From the NCBI RefSeq assembly GCF_050624435.1, contig NC_134535.1:75698494-75762493 (forward strand): DNA of 64,000 bases, written 5' to 3'. The position numbers and the translations under genes were made by a program. How positions within the stretch are numbered: the stretch's first letter is position 1; every line of letters starts with the position of its first letter. This DNA is from Tenrec ecaudatus (Eukaryota; Chordata; Mammalia; Afrosoricida; Tenrecidae). Shown here one piece after another: positions 11,228 to 23,035 of this stretch. The notes below the pieces were generated by a model. The model saw only the letters and a program-made list of their open reading frames with translations. It searched no databases and had not been told where the DNA came from.

Positions 11228-11510
11228 CTATCAGGTATCTTCAAGTTGGTCCAATTCACAGGGACTCTATGTAAAAACAGAGGGAAATACACTGGGTCCT
11301 AACCCATTCTCACAGCCAACCTGTTGGTTGCTGTTCAGCTTGAGCCCAGTGTCAATTCACTCATCTGAGATCTTCCTTTCTCTCTACTTTCTCTTCCTTT
11401 CTCTCTACTTTATGATGTCCTTCCCCAGGGACTAGTTCTTCCTGATGACATTTCCAAAGTAGAAGGGATGAAGCCTTGCTATTCTTACTTCTAAGAAGCA
11501 TTCAACCACC
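11228..11510 (-). mobile_element. RTE/BovB-type LINE 3' end
   Basis: The reverse strand matches the afrotherian RTE 3' region: CTTCAAGTTGGTCCAATTCA, the ACTGGGTCCTAACCCATTCT segment, TTCAGCTTGAGCCCAGTGTC and GATGTCCTTCCCCAGGGACT. The same segments are seen in plus orientation at 40915-41150 and 45895-46115. Confidence 0.75.
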
Positions 11511-11939
11511 CCCCCCTTCTGTTATAGATTCAAATAAATAACCGCCACTATAATCTCTTGATAATGTAGAAGAGTCTCTATTTGGTAATAAACTGACTGC
11601 CAGAATCTAAAAGCGATTCTTTGATTGCAGTCCTGAGTCGACATGTCAGTTCATCTTTAAAGGCAAAATAACTCATTTATCATTTGTGTAAGACTTAAGC
11701 AAGCATGGACAGAAGCAGAAAGCAAAATTAATGTTACCATTCTTTAGGGTTAGGGAGCGTTACAGGGTACAACAATGATTATAACATTCTGGTAACTCAA
11801 GAAGAGCAAACATGCATTACAAGGTACCTTCTTTATCATAAAAGAAACAATACCCAAACTGACTAAAACATCCTGGTTACCATAACAGGATTAACTACAC
11901 CAATCAGGGTACAATATCAAAAGGAACTGCTAGGTAGCA

Positions 11940-12400
11940 GGATAGGGGGTTGTTCCTCTCCATGCCTGAAGGCCCCCTACAGGAGGTTGGAAGCCAATGA
12001 AGGCTAAGGGACATGTGCCAATTCAAGTCAGAGACGGGTGGGCAGTACACATAGGCAGTACACATAAGTGGGCAGTACACCTGGGCTGGCTCAAACTAGG
12101 CCAGGTGAGTTTAATTCAGCCAATGGGTTAGACCAAGCCTCCCAGCCGAATGCCCTACAGGCTGGAACCTGGAGACCAACACCCCCTTTTCCCCAGCTGC
12201 TCCTCTGCGGTCTCTCTGGCCTCGCTGGACGTGTGTGTGTGGGTGTGCAGTCCTCCACAGAAGCCTGTGCTCAGGGTCGGTATAGCCTGAAACTTCTTCT
12301 GTCCTTTATAAAAACCCACTTGGATCACAAACTAGACTTCGGCGTGAATTCTTGCTCGTGTGAAGCCAAGAACCAAGATCTTTCCCATCTGAGAAATGTA
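11940..12400 (+). mobile_element. Probable retroviral LTR fragment (ERV1-like)
   Basis: A CTTTATAAAAACCC box near 12303 is followed by GTGAATTCTTGCTCGTGTGA and GAAGCCAAGAACC, a pattern common at the R-U5 end of class I ERV LTRs. Boundaries and target-site duplication were not found. No viral coding sequence is intact. Confidence 0.45.
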
Positions 12401-12775
12401 ATAGAACAATATTAAGGCAAACGATATATTGAATAGTCTAAGCTAATTGTAGTGTGCTGAACCTGGAACTTGAGAGTACATTCTAAAATTAATCACCAGC
12501 AGAGACTTTCCCATAAGGGGAGGGAGAATGGGCAACTAACAAAAATGGAGTTTCTTTTGCTAGTCTGCCTCACTTCCAAGACTAGTTTGTTCTGGCAATC
12601 CATGAGTCAGTATATGACACACATAGTTCAAAGGCATCAACTCTGTGCCTGTCTCCCCTTTTAGGGTCCAGTTTTATCATGCATGTGAAGACAGTGTGAA
12701 GGCCCTATCTGACTTCCTCTGGCTTCCCTATGGCCATGAGGCGCTTGAGGTCGGACATGGCCCTGGACCTTCCAT

Positions 12776-12810
12776 CTTAAAAAATATCTATATATTTTAT
12801 TGGGGCTTGA
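12776..12810 (-). mobile_element. L1 tail joined to the U6 pseudogene
   Basis: Read on the minus strand, the U6 3' end runs directly into AAGCCCCAATAAAAT and an A-rich tail. This is the terminal motif of the L1 copies in this window (for example the end of the copy at 14180-14635). Confidence 0.6.
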
Positions 12811-12917
12811 AAAAATATGGAATGCTTCACAAACTTGCGTGTCATCCTTATGCAGGGGCCATGCTAACCTTCTCTGTATAGTTCCAATTTTAGTGTATGT
12901 GCTGCTGAAGTGCCGAA
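12811..12917 (-). pseudogene. U6 snRNA pseudogene
   Basis: U6 is the catalytic spliceosomal RNA. The reverse complement matches U6 over its full length of about 107 nt, including the ACTAAAATTGGAAC, AGAGAAG, GCATGGCCCCTGC and AAGGATGACACGCAA blocks. Changes include ACAGAGA-flanking substitutions and a degraded 5' stem region. There is no recognisable U6 promoter (no PSE or TATA) upstream on the minus strand, so it is a retro-copy. It is fused to an L1 tail. Confidence 0.92.
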
Positions 12918-12934
12918 TCTTGCTTCACCTATTC

Positions 12935-13440
12935 TGACACCAGCAGTTCCTCCCGTGGTCCTCTACTTCTCTGCTGGGTTAGACAATTCATTGCAATGGT
13001 CACACAGAATTCACAGACAATACTCAGAATTCTGGGTTTGGGGTTTGTGTTTTGTTTTTTTAAGGGGAGTTAACAGGTTATATCACAAGCCAGGATCAGT
13101 AAATAGCAAGGTTATAGTCATTGGTCCACATCAGAGCCTCTCCTCAGCCAGCAACCACTCTCCCTGGTCTTCAGCCTCTCAGCCACATGATCCTTTAGCT
13201 TCTGCCACTGTGGGCCAGGAAGCCCACCAGTGCTCTGCCTCACAGTCTTTTCTCTGTCCCATAGTCTCCCTGCCACAGCTTCTGGTGCTTCTGGTCTCCG
13301 CCTCCCCCTCTTTAAACATACATCTCAAACATGCTCCACTTCTCACAATCCTGCCATTCTCTCTCGGGCTCCAGGTGGGGTTGAGGTGTGGTTTTGTCTT
13401 TCAGCAGACCATACCCCCAAGGAAACAAAGGGTGGTGACT
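12935..13440 (+). repeat. Interspersed repeat shared with 43840-44080
   Basis: Segments such as CTGACACCAGCAGTTCCTCC, the CAATGGTCACACAGAATTCA region, AAGCCAGGATCAG and AGTCATTGGTCCACATCAGA recur in the same order at 43840-44080. This is probably an old LTR family; the identity is not certain. Confidence 0.55.
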
Positions 13441-13555
13441 TAAGTCACACCTTCTTCTTTTTTTCCTTTTTTCTCTTATTTGATTTGGCAGGTGAGTTGT
13501 TACATGATTCCGACTTCCATGGCCACCTTCCTGCTAAGTCACACCTTCTTAAGAT

Positions 13556-13665
13556 GGAGAAAGATATGGCTTTCTCTTCTGTAAATAGTCTCACAAACCC
13601 ACAGGGAAGGCTCCACCCTGTCCTATAGGGTCTCTATGAGTCAGATTACTCAATGGCAGTTTCCT
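13556..13665 (+). repeat. AfroSINE 3' half
   Basis: ATGGCTTTCTCTTCTGTAAA, ACCCTGTCCTATAGGGTCTC and TATGAGTCAGATTACTCAAT are the distal AfroSINE motifs. Confidence 0.8.
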
Positions 13666-13914
13666 CGTATTTTTTTAAGTAAGGTGGAGACTAAGGATAT
13701 GTCCCACCTTAATCCTGTAACAGAGCACTCCTTCAAAAATGGAATTTTAACCACAGAGATAGAGGCTATAATTTATAATACATTAGAGATTATGGCTAGG
13801 AGGGCCATATTAATTGACAACATGTCACACATCTGAGGCAACTGAAAATGCCATGTCTTGGGTCATGCTGACATGAATCCTCAAGGCAACATCTTTGCTT
13901 TAAAGACTTTAGAT

Positions 13915-14010
13915 TGAAACTGTGATAACAATTGTACAACTCTGCTTGATATGATTGAATTATGAAATGATATCTGTATTAAATCCCAATAAAATGGTTT
14001 TGGAAACAGA
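13915..14010 (+). mobile_element. L1 3' terminal fragment
   Basis: GATAACAATTGTACAACTCT and ATGATTGAATTATG, then AATCCCAATAAAATGG plus an A-rich tail, match the older L1 3' UTR type. Confidence 0.7.
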
Positions 14011-14179
14011 AAAAATATAGGCTTTAAAGAGATCTGCAGTTGATTTCCCTAATGGAATAATTTCTTGAATGCTGCTTTCTGTTGTAAGTGTAAAAACAAC
14101 CCCAAATTCAAATATAATTTATAGACATAGTTACTACGCTTAAACAGAACCAAGACATCAGATGAGAGAAACTATCGTT

Positions 14180-14635
14180 GGTATGAAGCGCTAAGGGAAT
14201 CCAAGGATTTATAGCAAAACCTCCACTTAAAAAACAAACCAAACAGGGAATCCAGGACAGATGATCCCTTCAGGACCAGTGGCGAGTGGGGATACCTAGA
14301 AGGTGGAAGGAAGGTGGGGGTGGAAAAGGGGAACTGATTACAAGGATCTACATATAACCTCATCCCTGGGAGATGGACAACAGAAAAGTGGGTGATGGGA
14401 GACATCAGACAGTGTAAGATATGACAAAATAATTTATAAATTGTCAAGGGTTCATGAGGGAGGGGAGAGCGGTGAGAGGGGGAAAATGAGGAGCTGATAT
14501 TAAGGGCTCAAGTAGAAAGCAAATGTTTTGAGAACGATAATGGCAACAAATGGACAAATGTGCTTGACACAATCGATGGATTATGAATTGTGATAAGAAT
14601 TGTATGAGCCCCCAATAAAATGATTTAAAAAAACC
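14180..14635 (+). mobile_element. L1 3' end
   Basis: Contains the full series of recent L1 3' UTR blocks: GGGAATCCAGGACAGATGAT, GATCTACATATAACCTC, CAACAGAAAAGTGGGTGA, ATTTATAAATTGTCAAGGGT, CAAGTAGAAAGCAAATG and GAGCCCCCAATAAAATGATT plus A tail. No ORF2 sequence. Confidence 0.85.
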
Positions 14636-15104
14636 CTTCCACTTAAAGAGGGCTTGAGTACAAGCAAAACTGTCACAAAACCCTGATTGGTGACAGATCA
14701 ATACATCACAATTGCAGGCTGGACTACAAAAGTGAGAATAGAACTATGATTGGGACATGTGAATTATGCCAGACAAGAGTTTACAAGATTGGTTCAGGGC
14801 CCTCCTCTAACCGAGATAGCCAGGATATGATTTATGATTATGCTGACCCTAGCATCCCAAATCTATTAGGGGCACACTCAGGCAAGTCCCCATGGGCTCG
14901 CCTGCCCCTGCGTGGACTGGGCAGGAGAGTGGAATAATCCACTTTCTAATGCACTCTGCCAGAAGGCTAGGCTGTTCCCATCGTCAGTTAATGGCCCGAA
15001 GAATTCAATGGAGGATTAAAGAATGGATTTGGAGCGTTCATTGTATCCATAGCCTTCTGCAAACCTAGTGCTCAGAATGTGAGCTCAGAAACATTTCATG
15101 AATG

Positions 15105-15545
15105 TTAATTGTGGATCCAAATAAAATGCAATCCTTGACGACTTTAAGCTTTTCAGTTAGCTTGATGTTGCTTATTGGGTCAGTTATAAGGATTTTTGTT
15201 TTCTGTATGTGGAGGGGTAATCTACATTGAAAGCTAGTCTTGCGTGAGCACCAATAAGTACTGTTTCAAGCACCCTTCACTAGCAGTAAACGATGCATTT
15301 ACTACCCTGATGAGTCTTCTGTCAATCTTGATGCTGCGTTCTTCATGCAATCCAGATTCTTGGGTCACTGGCTTCACGTTCAAATTGAGTAGGTATGGTG
15401 AAATTAAAACCCTGACACACACCTCTCTTGATTTCAAACTCTGCATTATCTATCCCCTTGTCCTGTTAAACAACTGACTCTTGGTCTAAGGTTCCACATG
15501 AGTACAATGAAGTGTTCCGGAATTTCCATTCTTCACAATTATATC
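15105..15545 (-). mobile_element. RTE/BovB-type LINE, degraded
   Basis: The reverse strand carries RTE reverse-transcriptase region blocks, also seen forward at 20250-21500: TTGTGGATCCAAATAAAATG, TCCTTGACGACTTTAAGC, CTGACTCTTGGTCTAAGG and AAGTGTTCCGGAATTTCCAT. No open frame survives. Confidence 0.65.
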
Positions 15546-15639
15546 TGTAGTTGTTTTTTTAAAAAACAATCCACACATGTACTATTTATTGACACAAATT
15601 ATTTTCATCATGTTGTTTATCTATTACCTTTTGCAGTTT

Positions 15640-16150
15640 CCAATTCTTAAAAAATCATTTTCTTGGAGGTTCATGCAACTCTTATCACAATCCATACATC
15701 CATCCATTGTGTCAAACACATTTTTACATTAGTTGCCATCATTCTCAAAACATTTTTTTCCTTGAGCCCTTGGTATCAGCTCACTTTTCCCTTCCCTCCC
15801 TGCCACCCCTCCCTCATGAGCCCTTGATAACTTATAAATTATTGTCATGTTTTACATTGACTCCCTTCACCCACTGTTCTGTTGCCCATCCCCAGAGATT
15901 ATATGTAGACCCTTAGAATTGATTCCCCCTTTCTACCCTACCTTCCCTCCACCCCTCCGGTATCCCTACTCTCTGGTCCTGAAGGGATCATCTGTCCTGG
16001 ATTCCCTGTTTCCGATTCCTGTCTGTACCAGTGTGCATCCTCTGGGCTAGCCAGACTTGCAAGGGAGAATTCAGATCATGATAGTGGGGCAGAGGATGCA
16101 TTTAAGAACTAGAAGAAAGTCTTATGTTTCATTGTTGCTACCCTGCATGC
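15640..16150 (-). mobile_element. L1 3' end
   Basis: Begins at an A-rich tail (AATTCTTAAAAAATCATTTT on the plus strand), then CAACTCTTATCACAATCCAT, AGCCCTTGGTATCAGCTC, CCCTTGATAACTTATAAATT and GAAGGGATCATCTGTCCTGG: the standard L1 3' UTR in reverse. Confidence 0.85.
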
Positions 16151-16199
16151 TGACTGGCTTGTTCTATAGTTTGTTATGACTCACACTGTCAAAATGACC

Positions 16200-16830
16200 C
16201 TTTCCTGCTTGGGTGTGTGTGAGAAGGTGGGGGAAGACACTGATAGGATTCACTGGAGCCATAGATATAAAATGAGCCTTCTGAGACGCAGGGGGTTGAG
16301 AGACTGAATTTCACTGTCAGCAAGAGCAGGGAGTGGAATGTTTCCTCTGGACCCCACTGGGATCCCTGTCCAATGAATTTCCTTGATTCGAGGGCAGCTG
16401 TGACATCAGAGGAACAGCAGAACCAGGAGTCGGAGCATGAGACAGAATGGTGGGCTCTCCAACCCCCAAAGAAAATCAAGCTACGTGCTTTGGGGCAGGA
16501 GGCTGACCTGTGGAGTGGCATGCCTCTGGGTACTTAACTGGGGAAGCTGGGCTCACTGACTCATGGAGCTGGCACTGGATATCTTGGCTTGAGGCTTACA
16601 GTGGCATGGAATGCCCTTTGAGCACTTATTAGTGACCCTGATAGAACTTAGTATCATGTCCAGAGTAACAGAGAATTTCTCATCTTCATTGTAGCCTGTC
16701 AATGTTCACAATAAACCTTGTCATGATGAGCATTGTCTCTGAGTTCTGTGTGGTCATCACAGTGAATTATAAGATCTACATGAATCCTGTTTGAGATAGA
16801 ACATATCTGGTGTGAGGTGCGGAATTTATT
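16200..16830 (+). repeat. Unidentified repeat family, copy 1 (with coding remnant)
   Basis: Shares long stretches with 18680-19030, and its downstream part recurs at 21540-21770 and 45300-45530. A 52-codon plus-strand frame (16382-16537, ending PLGT-stop) aligns with copy 2. Downstream is AATAAA at 16710-16715 followed by GAGTTCTGTGTGG. The layout could be an ERV coding end plus LTR, or another retrotransposed transcript. I do not recognise the protein. Confidence 0.5.
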
Positions 16831-17204
16831 GCAATGGCTCCTCATTCACAGAAACATGGGCTCTTGTAAGAAATATTTAATATCACTACTGTACTCAAAT
16901 AAACACATAGGCACGGGAAGGAAAACAACTGAATCCTAGAATGGTTATTTTGCTTAAGGTTACTTGTAATGGATGTAAGGAATGATATGCTGCAGCTGGG
17001 AGAAGAGAAAAGCTGCTTCTGGAGTGGTCCTGGGGTGTGTGTGGGAGCCTGACTGATTAAGCCATTCATCTTTAGTAGGAGACCAATGCCAACTGGACCC
17101 CCCTGCCAGAGGTCCCAGGTAGTATGTAAATAAACAGTCAGGTGTGGTTCACAGTTTAGGGCTGCTAAGAAATTATTACATTTCTGAATTATCAAAAAGG
17201 TTAA

Positions 17205-17495
17205 AAACCTATCACAAGGATCAACCTATAACAATGGAAAAGTGGGTGAGGGGCAACAGAGGATGTAAGATATGAAAATAATAATCTATAACTTATCAAG
17301 GGTTCATAAGGGAGAGCGGGCACAGAAGGGAGGGGAATCAAATGAGCAGCTGATATCGGGCTCAATTGGCAAAAGAATGCTTTGAAAATGATGTCAGTGT
17401 TATGTACAAATGTGCTTGAAACACTGGATGAATGTATGGATTGTGATAAGAGATCTAAGAGCCTCCAATAAAAGTATTTAATTAAAAAAGGTTAA
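17205..17495 (+). mobile_element. L1 3' end
   Basis: GAAAAGTGGGTGAGGGGCAA, ACTTATCAAGGGTTCATAAG and ATTGTGATAAGAGATCTAAG, then CCAATAAAAG and an A-rich tail. Confidence 0.8.
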
Positions 17496-17769
17496 GGGTT
17501 AAATATCTGAGTACACTATTGATATTTCTTACCTGGTATAAAATCAATCATGATTACATTGCCTGGAAAAAAGTGACTTTTGGTTTCAAGTCACGGTAGA
17601 GTAAGGGGGTCAGAAGTAAACTGGAGCCCCACCCAGAAAACAATTTACTGTTTGAAGGGAAGACCTGAAGAGTCTGGCTTTTACTTTTTTGAGTAAACAG
17701 TTTTCCATTGACTACATCAGTACCTGAAAGCCTGTGTCCATCAGAAACAGCCCCATCTAGGATTGAAGT

Positions 17770-17998
17770 TAAAAACTCAGTGAGTAATAATAATAATTTA
17801 TGATTTATCAAGGGTTCATGAGGGTGGGAGGGTGGGGGAAGGAGGAAAAAAAAGAGGAGCTCATACCAAGGGCTCAAGTAGAAAGAAACTGTTTTGAAAA
17901 GGATGGTGACATATGTAAATGCGCTTTACACAATGGATGTATGGATTGTTACAAGAGCTGGAATAAATCATTTGAATAAAATGATTTACTCAAATTAA
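17770..17998 (+). mobile_element. L1 3' end, 5'-truncated
   Basis: TTATCAAGGGTTCATGAGGG, AAGGGCTCAAGTAGAAAG, ACACAATGGATGTATGGATT and a terminal AATAAAATGATTT. Confidence 0.8.
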
Positions 17999-18679
17999 AA
18001 AACAAAGACTCAGTGAGCTCAGGGTGTTTTTTGTGGTAACCACTTGGGTCCACTTACTGAGTGGAAAATGGAAGGGAGTGGGGGATAGGCAGAAATGAAC
18101 ACATGGGCTGATTTGGACACGTACCATTGGCACCCATTCTGATCCATAGGGTTAAAGATGAGAAGGTCTGAAGTTAAAAGTTAAATAGATCCTAAGCCTA
18201 TAGGTGTGACCTATGCCCAGGGGCTAATGAGTGTGTGAGGGGCCAGTTAGTCCGAAGTGTAGGGAGGTGTGTGTGGACTCCTAGGGCTTCAGCTGATACC
18301 CAGTGAGCCTAGGGTGGATAACTAGGCCTGAGATGACCAGAGCCCAACTACGTGGAGATGTCTGACACCTGGCAAATGGAAATAGATGGCCAAAGTTGCA
18401 CCCAGAATTGAAATTTTTTTTTAACACCAAGAAACATACTTGTCTTCTCAGAGTACTGAGTTGTTAGGGCAATTGAACATCTAAAATGAAGGGGCTGGCA
18501 AGAAGTTAAAGGAATAAAGTGGCTGGCTTACAAGTTTTCATGGGTGTCTTCATAGTAGAATGATTAAAATGGGGTAATAGTTCATGCATGAAGGGGACAA
18601 TAGCTAGAAGAGCAAGGGGTTGGTCTTCAGGGGCAGTGAAGCACTTGTGGTTTTCCTAGTCAAAGTCTCTTAACACCCA

Positions 18680-19030
18680 CCAAATGACCTTTTCCTGCCT
18701 GGGTCTTGGTAAGACACTGGTAGGATTCACCTGGGAGTAACTGTGAGGAGGAGTCACTGGATTGTCCTCCTGCTGTGTCAAAGTAAGCCAACTGAGAAGC
18801 AGGAGGGGGAATTCCACTGCCTGTTAGAGGCATGGTGCATGTCCTCGGGACATGGAGATCCTTTGTCGCAAGTGTCCTTGATAGAGAAGCAGCTGTTACA
18901 TCAGAGGAGCAGCAGCAGCAGAACCAGGAGCCACAGTCGTAGGCTTCTCTGCCCACAGAGCAAGTAAAGCTGAGTGCTTTTGGGCAGACGGCTGACATGT
19001 AGAGTGGGGTGCCTCTGGGCACTTAACAAT
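18680..19030 (+). repeat. Unidentified repeat family, copy 2 (with coding remnant)
   Basis: Aligned with copy 1 at 16200 from AATGACCTTTTCCTGC onward. A 50-codon frame, 18877-19026, keeps the same register and the same PLGT-stop end but has two in-frame TAG codons. A CAG expansion adds two glutamines relative to copy 1. Confidence 0.5.
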
Positions 19031-19148
19031 ATCACATGCAAGTAAAATTTTGCTGAAGATATCCAACAATGGTTGCAGCAGTACATTAACAGGGAATTGC
19101 CAGGTTCCAGAAGACGATGTTGAGTAGTGGATATCATTGCTGATGTCA

Positions 19149-19168
19149 GATATATATATATATATATA
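19149..19168. repeat. (TA)n microsatellite
   Basis: Short pure TA run. Confidence 0.85.
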
Positions 19169-19377
19169 GTTGGAGTTATTTAATGTAAAATATCCTTTGT
19201 AAACCTTCACCCCACAACATTTAAAATAAACTAAACAAAAGCCATGCAATTCAAATGTATTCACTCATCTTTGCGGTACAAAACACAAGTAACGTGGACC
19301 CTGTCATTTCAAGTGCAATGCCTGTGAAATCTTTTAGGGATCAGAGTTAAAGGTTTTGACAGTTTCTGGCTTTTCTT

Positions 19378-20245
19378 TTTTAAAACATTTTATTAGGGGC
19401 CCATACAACTCTTATCACAATCCATACATATACATACATCAATTGTATAAAGCACATCTGTACATTCTTTGCCCTAATCATTTTCAAAGCATTTGCTCTC
19501 CACCCAAACCCTTTGCATCAGGTCCTCTTTTATTTTTCCCCTCCCTCCCCGCTCCCCCCTCCCTCTCAAGCCCTTGATAATTTATAGATTATTATTTTGT
19601 CATATCTTGCCCTATCCGGCGTCTGCCTTCACCCCCTTCTCTGTTGTCCGTTCCCCAGGGAGGAGGTCACATGTAGATCCTTGTAATTGGTTCCCCCTTT
19701 CCAACCCACTCACCCTCTACTCTCCCAGTATTGCCTTTCACACCCCTGGTCCTGAAGGTATCATCCACTCTGGATTCCCTGTGCCTCCAGCTCCCATACG
19801 CACCAGTGTACAACCTCTACTCTATCCAGACTTGCAAGGTAGAATTCGCATCATGGTAGTTGGGGGGAAGGAAGCATCCAGGATCTGGGGGGAAAGCGGT
19901 ATTCTTCATCTGTGCTACATTGCAACCTGACTCATGTCCTCCCCTAGACCCCTCTGTGAGGGGAACTCCAGTGGCCAACAAATAGGCTTTGGGTCTCCAC
20001 TCTGCAATTCCCCCTTCATTCACTATGGTAAGATATTTTTTTTTGGATGATGCCTTACACCCGATCCCTTTGGCACCTCGTGATCGCACAGGCTGGTGTC
20101 CTTCTTCCATGTGGGCTTTGTTGCTTCTGAGCTAGATGGCCACTTGTTCACCTTCAAGCCTTTAAGACCCCAGACACTATCTCTTTTGATAGCCAGGCAC
20201 CATCAGCTTTCTTCGCCACATTTGCTTATACACCCGTTTGTCAGA
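19378..20245 (-). mobile_element. L1 3' UTR, about 0.87 kb
   Basis: Starts at the A-tail (TTTAAAACATTTTATTAGGG on plus) and continues through all L1 3' UTR blocks to CATGTGGGCTTTGTTGCTTC, AAGCCTTTAAGACCCCAGAC and ATAGCCAGGCACCATCAGC. No ORF2 is reached. Confidence 0.85.
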
Positions 20246-20249
20246 TAGA

Positions 20250-21500
20250 TCTTGGCTGAAGGCAGAGAATAACAGATGTTTCCTTGTGTTTTATTGGCTA
20301 TCCAAAGACCTTCAATTGTGTGGATCATAACAAACTATGGATAGACTTGAGAAGAATGGTCATTCCTGAACACTTCACTGTGCTCATGTGGAACCTATAT
20401 GTGGTACAAGAAGGGAACAAGGGAACACTGCATGGTTTAAAAGCAGGAAAGGGGTGCTCAGAGCTGTACTCTCACCTCATATTTAATTAAATCTGTATGC
20501 TGAGCAAATCATCAGAGAAGCTGGGTCATCAGAAGGATGTGGCATTTGGCTTGGAGGAAGGCTTATTCAGATAACCTCAGATATGCAGATGGAAAAATCT
20601 GCAAAGAGGACTTGAAGCACTTGCTGATGAAGACCAAAGACTGTAGCCTTCAGTATGAATTACAACTCAATGTAAAGAAAATTCAAATCCTCACAGCTGG
20701 GTCAACAAGGAACATCAAGATACACAGAGAAAAGGTTGAAGTTGTCTTGCTTGGGTCTACACTTAGTGCTCATGGAAGCAGCAGCAGTCAAGAGCTCAAG
20801 GATGCACTGCATTGGGTAAATCTGCTGCATCAGACCTGTTCAAAGTATTGAAAAGCAAGGTTATTGAGTACTAAGGTGGGTCTGACCCAAGTCATGGTAT
20901 TTTTCAATCATCTCATATGCATGTGAAAGGTGGATTTTGAATATGGAAGTCTGAAGAAAAACTGATGTATTTGAATTATGATGCCGGTGAAGAGTAGTCA
21001 GAGTACCATGAACTGCCAGAAGAGCAAACAAATCAGTCTTGGAAGAAGCACAACCAGAATGCTCTTTCGAGGCAAGGACGGTGAGACTTCATCTCCCATA
21101 CCTTGGACATGTTGTCAGGACAGTTCCTGGAGCAGGACAGCGTGGTTGGTAGAGTAGTTAGAGAAAGAGAGGAAGGCCTTTCAGGTGATCAAGGTTTGGC
21201 AAACTGATGGAGTCAATCCTGTCTCTCAAAACAATTTAAAGTTATTTGTGAGCCATAAATATATTTCTACAAATAAATGAAACCACCATTATCTGAATAA
21301 AGGCCTTTAAAATGGTTCATTTGAGGCACATGTACACATGAAGAGCCGCATATGGCTAGAGTCGGAGTTTGCTGACCCCGTGACTAGGATTGACACAGTG
21401 GCTGCAACAAGTTCAAACTCACAACTTACTGGGAAGATGGCGTGGGACTGTGCAGTGTTTCATTTGACTGTTCAGAGTGGCTATGAGTTGGACTAGCCCG
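20250..21500 (+). mobile_element. RTE/BovB-clade LINE remnant with dead reverse transcriptase
   Basis: Two reading-frame fragments are recognisable as RTE/BovB reverse transcriptase. The first, near 20284-20490, contains CVDHNKLW, where the family has FDCVDHNKLW; the catalytic Asp of motif A is Asn here. The second, 20537-20851, contains NLRYADG at about 20573-20593, where the active site YADD has become YADG. Further 3' blocks (a CTTGGAAGAAG region near 21038, then CTTGGACATGTTGTCAGGAC) lead to the RTE 3' end at about 21430-21500. Frameshifts and stops separate the parts. The element is inactive. Confidence 0.85.
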
Positions 21501-21539
21501 AGGGCCCCCAATGACAGCACCCACAGAGCTGGAGCAGAG

Positions 21540-21770
21540 TACCTTTGGCGGGAGGCGTGGAGTGAGTTGGCATGCTCTTTGGACATGTATTAGCAGCCCT
21601 GGATGAACTTTGTTTTATGTTCTGACCAAGCAACTGCATGCTACACATTTCTTACCTGCATAATAACCTCTTACATTCCATAATAACCCCTGTAATCATG
21701 AGTATCATCTGTGAGCTGTGTGGCACTGCAATGAATTATGGAATCTAGATGCAAAAGAGAAGGCTGAGAC
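21540..21770 (+). repeat. Unidentified repeat family, 3' part (copy 3)
   Basis: GAGTTGGCATGCTCTTTGGA, CATGTATTAGCAGCCC and ATCATGAGTATCATCTGTGA, then CACTGCAATGAATTATGGAA, correspond to 16600-16780 and 45320-45520. Confidence 0.5.
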
Positions 21771-22289
21771 AAAGAACACTGCTTTCAGCTAAGGTCCCAT
21801 GGTAGCCTTCATTTCCACGTCCTCTTCTGAATCCACTTTAAACTTCTGGCCGTTCCCGGTTGATTTACTGCTGGCAGCCATTTAAAAATGGTTTCAATGA
21901 CATTTTAATTTGTAGCTGGTATTAGGACAGTGTTTGGAAATGTCCACATTCTGAATCCTTAATGATGTTTATTGTCAATTTTAATAATCGAGCATGTGAC
22001 ATATTTATACTTAAATTATTTCTTAGATTATGTGACTAAATTGTTTTTATAAAATCTCTTTACATTGAATATGATTATTAGTCACATTATTAATAACTAA
22101 GTTTTTCATTTTTATTCTTCATTCTCAAAAGTTATTGATATAGGTTCACAAGTACTAATTACTGCAATATTATAGCTAGCACACAGAAAACTGGGCAAAG
22201 CTAGCAACTATAAAAACACTGATAGCATCAATCGCACTTGCTTGTTGTATATGCAGATGAAACCTAATTGTAATAGGATAATGACACTG

Positions 22290-22975
22290 TGGATTTTAAA
22301 AAGAGCTTAAATTGTGATCCCTGGTTTGCAGAAGGCTATGACAGTGGAAGCCCAAAATCCATTTGCAGGATTTCCACACGGATTAAGCCTCTAGTGAATC
22401 CCCTCTGACCATTGTTGAGGGATGTGAATAACCTGTTATCAGCCAGAGAGCACTGTAAAGTTGATTGTGGCAGAATTAGGGTACAAAGTCATATCATTTG
22501 ATCTCCCTTTTGATTAATTTTAAAGTTGACTCAGTTAAAAAAAAGGGGGAGAGGGTAAGAGAAATACAAGTGGATTAAGCTTCTGGTGAATTCTGTCTGA
22601 CCACAGACTAAGGATGTGACTAGCTTTACTACTACGCAGAATGCATTAGAAAGTGGATTAATATAGCTACAGTTAGGTTAAATTAAATACTTTATCATTT
22701 GGTTTCCTTTTGATCCATTTAAAATTTTAGTTTTTTTCTGCTTTTCGATTGAGGTCTTTCTGTTTTATTTGTTTTCTAAGAACATTTTTCTGTACATGAA
22801 CTCCAGGATGGGTTAATCTACAGACAGTAACCGCATTACTGGTTCCTTAGGGGTACGGCAGGGGAGGTTGTGGGCAACAGGGCGCTAATAGGGATGAGTA
22901 CAAGGAAGAAGAAAATGTTCTAAAACGGATTGTGGTGTTGATGGTATAGCTCTAATAAAACTTTAAAAATAAGCA
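22290..22975 (+). mobile_element. Older L1 3' UTR with internal duplication
   Basis: Ends with GAAAATGTTCTAAAACGGAT, TGTGGTGTTGATGGTATAGC and CTCTAATAAAACTTT plus A-rich tail. A GGATTAAGC(C/T)TCT(A/G)GTGAAT segment occurs twice (about 22380 and 22573), suggesting a tandem duplication or two joined copies. Confidence 0.65.
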
Positions 22976-23035
22976 AATTAGTAGAGTTTTAGCCTTGTAG
23001 CGCTATATGGCTACATGTAAACTGTACTTACATTT

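Noticed and set aside
12811-12917. Functional U6 snRNA gene
   Set aside because: Degraded 5' stem, several substitutions, fused L1 tail and no PSE/TATA promoter.
20284-20851. An active LINE gene
   Set aside because: Only fragments remain, with frameshifts and loss of catalytic Asp residues in two motifs.
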